From: Jaltomata sinuosa | Taxonomy: Eukaryota; Streptophyta; Magnoliopsida; Solanales; Solanaceae | Reading direction: 5' to 3' | DNA: 64,000 nt | NCBI GenBank assembly: GCA_003996215.1 | Contig: QJPP01000050.1 | Coordinates: 868,001-932,000 of the forward strand | In this document: in pieces, positions 57,564-64,000 of the stretch | Numbering within the stretch: the stretch's first letter is position 1 | How the letters are laid out: every line of letters starts with the position of its first letter | Made by a program: the position numbers and the translations under genes | The notes under the pieces: generated by a model | The model's database searches: none | What the model was told of the DNA's origin: nothing | Seen by the model: only the letters and a program-made list of their open reading frames with translations

Positions 57564-59201
57564 TAAAAAAAAGTGGTGAACTTGATGGCGTCGTGTCGCG
57601 ACGTTAAATTAGGCGCTTATTGGGAGGCAACCCAATTTATAGTGTAACTTTTTTATATTTTATAGTGTTATATTTTTGTTTGTTTTTGTTTTTGCAGGTT
57701 AGGGGAAGTTTAAGTACCCGAATTTGAAGTTAAGGAGCATGATTGAGCGTAAGTGTGGAATTGCACAATCCTTAATGAAAATTGAAAAAATATGCTCAGG
57801 GAGTATTTCTAACCCAGTTTTATCTTATTTATTACTTTGAGGATAAAACATAATTTTAAGTGTGGACTGAGAAATCTTCCGATATTTGTGAATTTTAGGG
57901 TGAGTATGGCATAGGATTTTATTTTATTTGAGTAAAAAAAACTAAAAATAATATATATAGAAAAAATACAAAAAAAAAATTATTTTTTTAATTTTAGTTT
58001 TTAAGAGGCATATCTCATCCACCCCTTGATTTTTCTTATGACCTTGGTTTTTTTCGTGGGAAGGCTCTTTGAACTGGGTAATTTTTTTATTTTTTAGAGT
58101 AACTTTTATATTTTTTTTACTTTTTGTTTCTTATTTTTTTTAAGAGAAAAAGAAAAGACCTTATTTTTTGACTTGCTTGATACTAGCAATTTAGACTTGA
58201 GCTTGAGTAGTATTTTTCTGTGAGTGCTTGAATATAAAATAAAATAGCCAATCTTTTGACTCCTAGGCTCATGGTTGTGACTCTATATGTAGCTTATTCT
58301 TATTTTGTAGTTTGTTATGACCCTGTCTTTCTTAGAAGCGAAATTGATCCATCTTAATTGAGACTTGTGCCATGTAAAGTGAGGATTTTTTTGTATATTT
58401 CATGTTTTGTATCTTAGTCTAGAACTCGCCTTGTATATTATTGAAGTGAAATAAAAAGTGTTGCTCTATTTAGAAGATGATAATAGTATTTCTTTGATAT
58501 GTCTTATAAACTTTAGCCTTTTAAGATATTCTTATCACGAGTTTATTCCTTTGAGCCTGTAGCCTTTCGCTTGGTAGCCATATTTTGTCTTGCCCCTTTG
58601 GTTGAATCCCTAGTTTTTGTACCCTGCTTCCTTGAGCACTGTAGTATAGACTGTGATAAAATTGTTGAATCTGAAGAAAGGGGATGGTTGAGTTTAAAAG
58701 GTGATCAATGATAGCTATAAAGTGATGAAAAGACCCTGTTAGAGAGAATGTGACATAAAAAAAAAGAGAAAAAAATTGCTTGAGAAAAAAATGATTGAAG
58801 CATTCTTGATATGATGAGAATACTAGTGAAAATAATTGAAGAGAGGACTTAAAAAAATAATGTGATGAAGTCTAAAAAAGTGCACAGTGCTTAGGAAAGT
58901 GCAAGTTACTATTATATAGTTTTTCTACCCGTTCCCTAGCCAATGTTACAACCCGTTAAATTCTTATTTAATTTTATTCGTGCATGCTTAATTAGTGGAG
59001 ATGTACATAATGGGCAAGCCTATCATTCCTTGTGCATGCATGTGAATTCTCTTGTGAGTGTGAGAGTTATTCTTTTATGAGAAGTCCTTAAATTATATTC
59101 GATTCTTTAAATTGAGTGTGTGGACTATTTCTTCTTGTGAGAGCACTTATTTCATGATAGATAGGTGATTTTATTAGCTTTCTTTAATGGAGTAGGTGAG
59201 C
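57564..59201 (+). other. Non-coding tail of element I
   Basis: 1.6 kb of T- and A-rich DNA (poly-T runs at 57970-58150, A-rich at 58755-58800) without frames of note. It is cut by H. The expected target duplication of H would be TGAGC (59197-59201), the partner lying to the right of the window. Confidence 0.55.
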
Positions 59202-59887
59202 TGTAATGATCCTCCAGGTCATTTTCCATTTTCTGTGTCTCGAGTTTTTCCCCAGCGGCTACTGGTCATTTATGACTTGCCGGGACTGATGGTTCGGTGC
59301 CTGGGTAGTTCGTTAGGTCGTTATGACCATTTCCCTGTTTTAGAAATTAAAGTTGGAAAATCTTTTACTTCGGTCAAATTTCTTGGTTAACGCACTCAGA
59401 ATCGAATTCCGACAGTTTTGTTGGCTTTGGAACAGGGATTTTGGTATAGTGGGACCATTGGTTTGGGTCTGGGTGCTTTTGGTTTGGTTTTGTGTGGCTT
59501 TATGTGTTTTGAAGTCAGTTTAGCTGATCGGGTTGACTTTGGCCAATATTCAGAGAAGACGGTCTCGGATGGGTATTATGTCAGTGCCATTGGCTCCAAA
59601 ATGTCGACTTTAGTCTAGAGAGACCTTTTGTTCGAGCCCGAGGCTTCTGGGCTCATTTATGGGTTTTGAGTTTCGAGTTGGTTTTGGGCGTGGGGCCCAA
59701 TTTTCTTTCAAACGATTTCTGTTGGGAGTTTCATCGATTCCATTGAGTCCGGAATGTTGTTTCTGGTAGGGTAGCATATTTGGTTTGTGTTCATGGGGTT
59801 CCGGATGAATCTCGAGGGTCCATCAGAAATTTTTTTTTAGACTTGGAATTTGTTGGTTGCTGCACTAAGTTGCAGAACTCTGTTTCT

Positions 59888-60115
59888 CTTCGCGATCGCG
59901 TGAATCTCATCGCGTTCACGATGGTCTGGTTTCCTGGCCATCGCATTTGCAATGGGTCTATCGCATTAGTAATGTAGCTGGCTGGGACCTGGCTTGGCTT
60001 CTTCTTCGCGAACGCGGCCGGGCCATCGCGATCGTGACGGTTGGGCCGACTCTTCTCCGCCAATGCGGGGGTCGTATCGCGATCGCGATGAAGGACCCCT
60101 GGCAGTTATATTAAG
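59888..60115 (+). promoter_or_regulatory. LTR promoter of element H: CpG-rich array and TATA-like box
   Basis: Repeated CGCGATCGCG, CATCGCGTTC and TCGCGAACGCGG motifs, then TTATATTAAG. It matches the arrangement in S1 and B. Role inferred from position. Confidence 0.55.
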
Positions 60116-61606
60116 TTCCAACTTCATTTTCTTCTCCACAAAATCAAAGAACTCTATTGTTAAGCTCCAAAAGTCCTTTTCCCAGCTTCTTTGCTTCAGC
60201 ACTCTTCATCCGGTAAGTTTCCTCGTCACCCCTCTCCTTGTTCCGTGTAAATTCTCGTAATTCTCCCGCTAAATTCCCTTATTGCTAAATCTTTAGAGTT
60301 GGAGAATTCTTGTGGAATTTGATTGTTGGGGACTGCATGCTCCTAAAATTGTGCAACTCAGCCCCGTAGTGTGTTCTCCTTAACGAGGTTGGTTTCCGTT
60401 TTTAAATTCTGAACTTTTCCATCTTAATCCCAGGAATTAGTAGCACTTCGGGGCTGTTTTGGGCCCCGAATCTAGCTCCATTCGTGCTCAAATTTTGGGT
60501 ATGGGTTACTTAACCCACCGCAATCACAATTGTTAATTTTGTTTTCTGTTTTGTCATGCGGGCCCTGAGGGTTATTTTTCCGACCCGATTTTTGGCCCAC
60601 TTTTCCGTATATCAATATGGGTGTCATTCTTTTTGTCTTGACACCTGAGTTCTGTTCTTGACAGTGTGGCAGTTCTCTGAGGCCATTCGGAAGGGGAAGG
60701 CATATGAGTGACGGTTCATGCTTGCAGTTTGGCCCCAAGGTAGGTTACGGTTTACTTTCTAGACTGAGTTATTAGGTTATATATGTTTATATGTTACTGG
60801 AACACTAGGTTGGATTTTACCTAGACTTTAGGCTTTAATCAAGTTTATCATGATTTATTAGCCATTTCGGGTTTTTAGTCTAGGATTGCATGTTATCCTT
60901 AGCCTAGGAGCTTGTTCTACTGTGTGACTAGTCTAAGATCCTTAGCATGCTTTTAGGAGGCTTTAGAGGAATAGAGCTTGACCGTCATTTTCCACTTTTA
61001 TTTTCTCGCTCTACCAATTTATTTTTATAATTGTGTATAACTGTGGGCCCGAGGACATGGCTAGGATTTGTACGGATTCTAGGTCAGTTTCTTTTGGTTT
61101 GAAGGGTACTTTGCGCTGTTTGATCTGATGGTGTGATTATTCCTCTGGTTGTAAGCATTCATACTCATATCGCATGGCATATCATTGGAACGGTATGAAA
61201 ATGATTTTTCAAAGGCTTTTGGGTTTGAAAAGAGGTTTTTCTACTGTTGTGATGAATTTTGGACTAAAACGAGCTATTTTGTGTATCACCTTGGTTTTTG
61301 AGAGGGAAAGAGGAACTACTATTTTCTGTATATAAATTTATAGTTCGATGCGGTATTCTGAACCCCCTTTGCATTATTCTAGGTATTTTACTCTCTTATT
61401 TATATACATATTAGTCTGATGTGGTATTTCGGACCCCTGATGCATTATTTTGGGTATTTAATTATTTTATATTTATGCATAGTCTGATGAGGTATTTTGG
61501 CCCCTCGATTCGATATCCAAAAGAAGGGTATGGAGTTTATCTAAGGAATGCTCTCCCGTGGCGTTAAGCGGATTTTCGAGGGCCCGAGCTCCCCGTCCCA
61601 GCCAAT

Positions 61607-62210
61607 CCCCCGTTGTGGAACTCCAGTGACAAACTAGAACATGCTCCCTCTAATTATCTGCTTCCCTCTAAGCCTCACGCGGAGAGTGGATATCTTCCTC
61701 TCCTTTCAGTCGAGTTGGAATGGGTTCCTTCCTATCGCTTTTCTCTCCTGCATCTGAGGCTAATTTTAGATCTTATTCCGGTTTGCATGCAGAAAGACCA
61801 ACTTTTGACAATAAATCTAATGAAGAAAAATGAGAGGCTAGAGTCAAAGGCGAGCTAATGAGCTTCTCAGTTAATGAAGAGCTTCCATTGATGTGAGCAG
61901 AACTATCTATTTGAATTATTAAGAAAGCAGAATTTGAGAACCGTCCTTGGTCACTTACAAGCTACTAGCCTTCTTACTTGTTCGACGAGCCTTTATTTTG
62001 CTTTTTGGGATCACAGATGTCAAGTTGGTGTGCCGCGTGTTAAGAAGGTAGAGACCTCCCCAGGCTTCTCCCTAATTCCCATCTAAGGTTGAATAAGATT
62101 AGATTAGTCTCGCTAAATTCATTCTCGAATGATTCATCGATGGAATTAGGCCTAGGTGTATGAAAATTTCTTGCTCCTGCGGATGTGCTCGACCTTCCGC
62201 CACTGCGGGC
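61607..62210. other. Segment inside the H LTR unlike LTR sequence
   Basis: About 600 bp of even base composition, flanked by CCCAGCCAAT (61597-61606) and CCCAGCCGAT (62211-62220). Its style (for example AAAGACCAACTTTTGACA, CTCAGTTAATGAAGAGCTTC) recalls plant mitochondrial intergenic DNA. No gene recognised: the open stretch at 61613-61858 has no known motif. Confidence 0.4.
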
Positions 62211-62969
62211 CCCAGCCGATCTTTACATTAATTTCTACGAGCGATGCGATATTCTGAGTTTATATTATATTGCATACATATATGCATCATCGTGCATCGC
62301 ATTACATTTTCCTTGGCACGTGGATTGACTCTGGTGTGGCTTGTTGTTGTTTTCCTTTATCTTTTGATTTGTCGACTTGTCTTCGGTTTTATAACTAAAT
62401 TTAGGTGGATCCCTGTATAGTTAGCTGCTTTCCTGTAATCTATATTTATATATTATCTTTCTGCGCTCGGTCGGCCTATGATGCCTACTGTGTACCTGTT
62501 GTTTTGGTACTCATACTATACTCTGCATCTCTTTTTCTTATGCAACACCTAGTACAAGCCACCCTCGTTGATCTCCTGTCATTCGAGGCCCATTGTTGTT
62601 TGGATCACACTGAGCTCCCGACGCTTTTGGAGACTTTACTTGCTTTCCATCTTGTATATTCTATCTATACTTTGTATTTTGGATAGACAGAGGTTGTTGT
62701 ATAGGTACTCCTTGCTTAGCCGCTTTTGTAGTAGTGACACCAGGTCCGGGTTGATGTTCGGGTCATTTTGTCTTTCGATCACTTTAGGGCTATCTTTTGT
62801 ATATTTTGCACGCTGGTATGTATATATATGCTTTTGGCCCTATCCCTTGTTTATATCTTCCATTTCTTTTTAGTTAAATTATTATTTACTGCTTTCCGCA
62901 TGTTTGGGTTTGGCTTGTCTACTGGGGGTTATGTAGACGCCATCATGGCCCAATTGTGTCGTGACAGAG

Positions 62970-62981
62970 TGGTATCAGAGC
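62970..62981 (+). other. Primer binding site of element H (tRNA-iMet type)
   Basis: TGGTATCAGAGC, an exact match, 3 bases after the LTR end at 62966. Confidence 0.9.
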
Positions 62982-63175
62982 TTTAGGTTCACCGGTCTCG
63001 CCAGTACAAGAGCAAGTGTCTAGTAGAGCCTCGTGGATAAGGTACGATGACGTCCGTATCCTATCTGCGAGGGGCTATAGGGCATTCCTTAGGAAAAGCT
63101 TCATTTTATTTGGTTCCTTATCGTGCTTACTTGAGTTGACCAACTTCTAAGTATATTTGTTTCACTCTTGCTAAG

Positions 63176-64000
63176 ATGGTTTGGATGAGATCTGCAATAG
63201 TTAAGGACGAGACCCATGCACCTGCAGTTAGAGCCCCAGCTAGTGGACGGGGTAGAGGTCAGCCCCGAGGTTGAGGTAGGGCACGGGCTGTGGCACCAGC
63301 TCAGGCCTGGGCTAGAGTACCGTTACTAGAGTCGAAGGTTAGAGAAGATGAGGTTTAGTATGAGCCAGAGCATATGGGGCTAGCCCAGCATCCGGTCGGT
63401 TTTGTGGCTACCCCAGTGTTGCAGGACACCTTGGTTCGATTGTTGGGTTTTCTTGAGGGTATGACTCCACCAACCACTTCGCCGAGCACTGTGATTGGTT
63501 TCCAGGTTCGAGGTGAGGCTCAAACTTCAGCTCAGGCGGCAGCACAGGGTTCAGGAGCACAGCCTACCATTGCGGCTCCCAAATTAGAGGTACTACTGGT
63601 CCCTGCAGTTGCACCCCCTCTTCCAGCCGTGACAGTTTTGCCTTTTGAAGAGCAGAAGATGCTGGGTAGGTTCTTAATATTGGGTTCTCCGAGGTTTTTG
63701 GGTGCTGCTAGAGAGGATGCACACGAGTTTCTGACTAGCTTCCAGAAGAGGTTACATAATTTGGGGTTAGTCGAGTCTCACAGAGCAGATTACACCGCTT
63801 TTCAGCTAGATGGTATGGCGAAATAGTGGTGGAGGTTATATATTGCTGGTAGACCAGGCGGGTCGCCTCAACTTACTTGGGATCAGTTTTCCGCATCCTT
63901 TCTGGAGAAGTATGTACCACGTAGCATGAGGGAGCATTTGATGGATCAGTTTACTGGGTTGGGGTAGGGATCCATGATAGTGTCTGAGTATGAGGTTCAT
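63176..64000 (+). pseudogene. gag: gag of element H, N-terminal and capsid part, with stops
   Basis: Start at 63176 (MVWMRSAIVKDE), a Gly/Arg-rich stretch, then one frame to the edge with stops at about 63272, 63359, 63824 and 63965. Motifs: HPVGFVATPVLQDTLVRLL (like E gag), EEQKMLGRFLILGSPRFLG, REDAHEFLTSFQKRLHNLGLVES, the WW core (stop, then WWRLYIAGR), LTWDQFSASFLEKYVP. This is retrotrans_gag in the usual order. A TGA inside the Gly/Arg stretch and TAG stops fit C-to-T decay of CGA and CAG codons. The remainder lies to the right. Confidence 0.87.

Larger units (their letters stand above)
55338..59201 (+). mobile_element. Element I: non-autonomous Athila/Tat-like retrotransposon, 3' part cut off
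   Basis: LTR, Asp-type primer site, coding remnants without any pol domain, then a long non-coding tail. Landmarks known from Athila-type and large non-autonomous (LARD-like) elements: GGCGCTTATTGGGAGGCAAC (57612-57631) after the last frame, and the GAGGATAAAACATAATTTTA-like block at 57840. Cut by element H at 59202. The left edge is approximate. Confidence 0.65.
59202..62966 (+). repeat. 5' LTR of element H
   Basis: 3765 bp, the longest LTR here, partly because of a foreign-looking segment at about 61607-62210. CpG-rich array TCGCGATCGCG-like at 59888-60095, TATA-like TTATATTAAG at 60106-60115, a donor-like CCGGTAAGTTTCC at 60211, a conserved AAGGTAGGTTACGG at 60738, and the hairpin at 62463-62497. 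Confidence 0.88.
59202..64000 (+). mobile_element. Element H: Ty3/gypsy chromovirus-like, 5' LTR and gag start
   Basis: Plus strand, running off the right edge. Related to A, B and E by its LTR ends (TGTAATGATCC and GTGTCGTGACA), hairpin, primer site and gag motifs. Inserted in element I. Confidence 0.88.

Noticed and set aside
59791..60260. Overlapping frames on both strands in the H LTR
   Set aside because: They come from the CpG-rich palindromic array, which tends to stay open on both strands. No domain motif.
62970..62981. tRNA gene
   Set aside because: Only the 12 bases complementary to the tRNA 3' end are present. These are primer sites. No cloverleaf or A and B boxes.

Overview
This window looks like repeat-rich, gene-poor plant nuclear DNA, probably from a Solanaceae genome. 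That assignment is an inference. It rests on long-LTR Ty3/gypsy chromovirus-type elements primed by initiator-Met tRNA, and on a SINE remnant with the TTG tail and the body typical of TS/Au SINEs. I found no intact host protein-coding gene, no tRNA or rRNA gene and no CRISPR array. Almost every open stretch is retrotransposon gag or pol broken by stops, frameshifts or deletions.

Layout, with my own element names. (1) 1-5170: element A, minus strand, gag plus a complete 5' LTR. It is inserted in the 3' LTR of an older element E. (2) 5171-16074: element E, minus strand: remnant 3' LTR, badly decayed interior, and a 5' LTR interrupted by a plus-strand solo LTR (S1, 10439-13927, target duplication AGTAA). 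(3) 16075-21915: a rearranged zone. It holds an LTR-LTR joint with only 12 bp between the LTRs, a truncated interior (F) lacking the protease core and RT palm, a second copy of an LTR middle part, and then an inverted copy of the LTR 3' part. (4) 21916-22856: older flank with a diverged unassigned LTR-like repeat and a SINE fragment.

(5) 22857-54502: a clean three-level nest. Element B (minus, TSD ACCAA) contains element C (plus, TSD GTCTA), which contains element D in its 5' LTR (minus, TSD GGTAT). All six LTRs and all three target duplications can be read, so the order of insertion is B, then C, then D. (6) 54503-55337: the continuation of the flank, with a second, inverted copy of the LTR-like repeat. 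(7) 55338-59201: a non-autonomous Athila/Tat-like element I with an Asp-tRNA type primer site. It is cut by (8) element H, 59202-64000 and beyond, plus strand, with a 3.8 kb LTR and the start of gag.

Pol in the chromoviruses is ordered protease, reverse transcriptase, RNase H, integrase, GPY/F and chromodomain-like tail. D keeps the most catalytic residues but carries stops, so none of the copies in the window looks able to move unaided. The most informative signals are structural: an LTR tract in D that is identical between the two LTRs, 46-bp repeats that differ by one unit between them, a hairpin and CpG-rich promoter arrays shared between LTRs, and an inverted duplication with microhomology at its joint.
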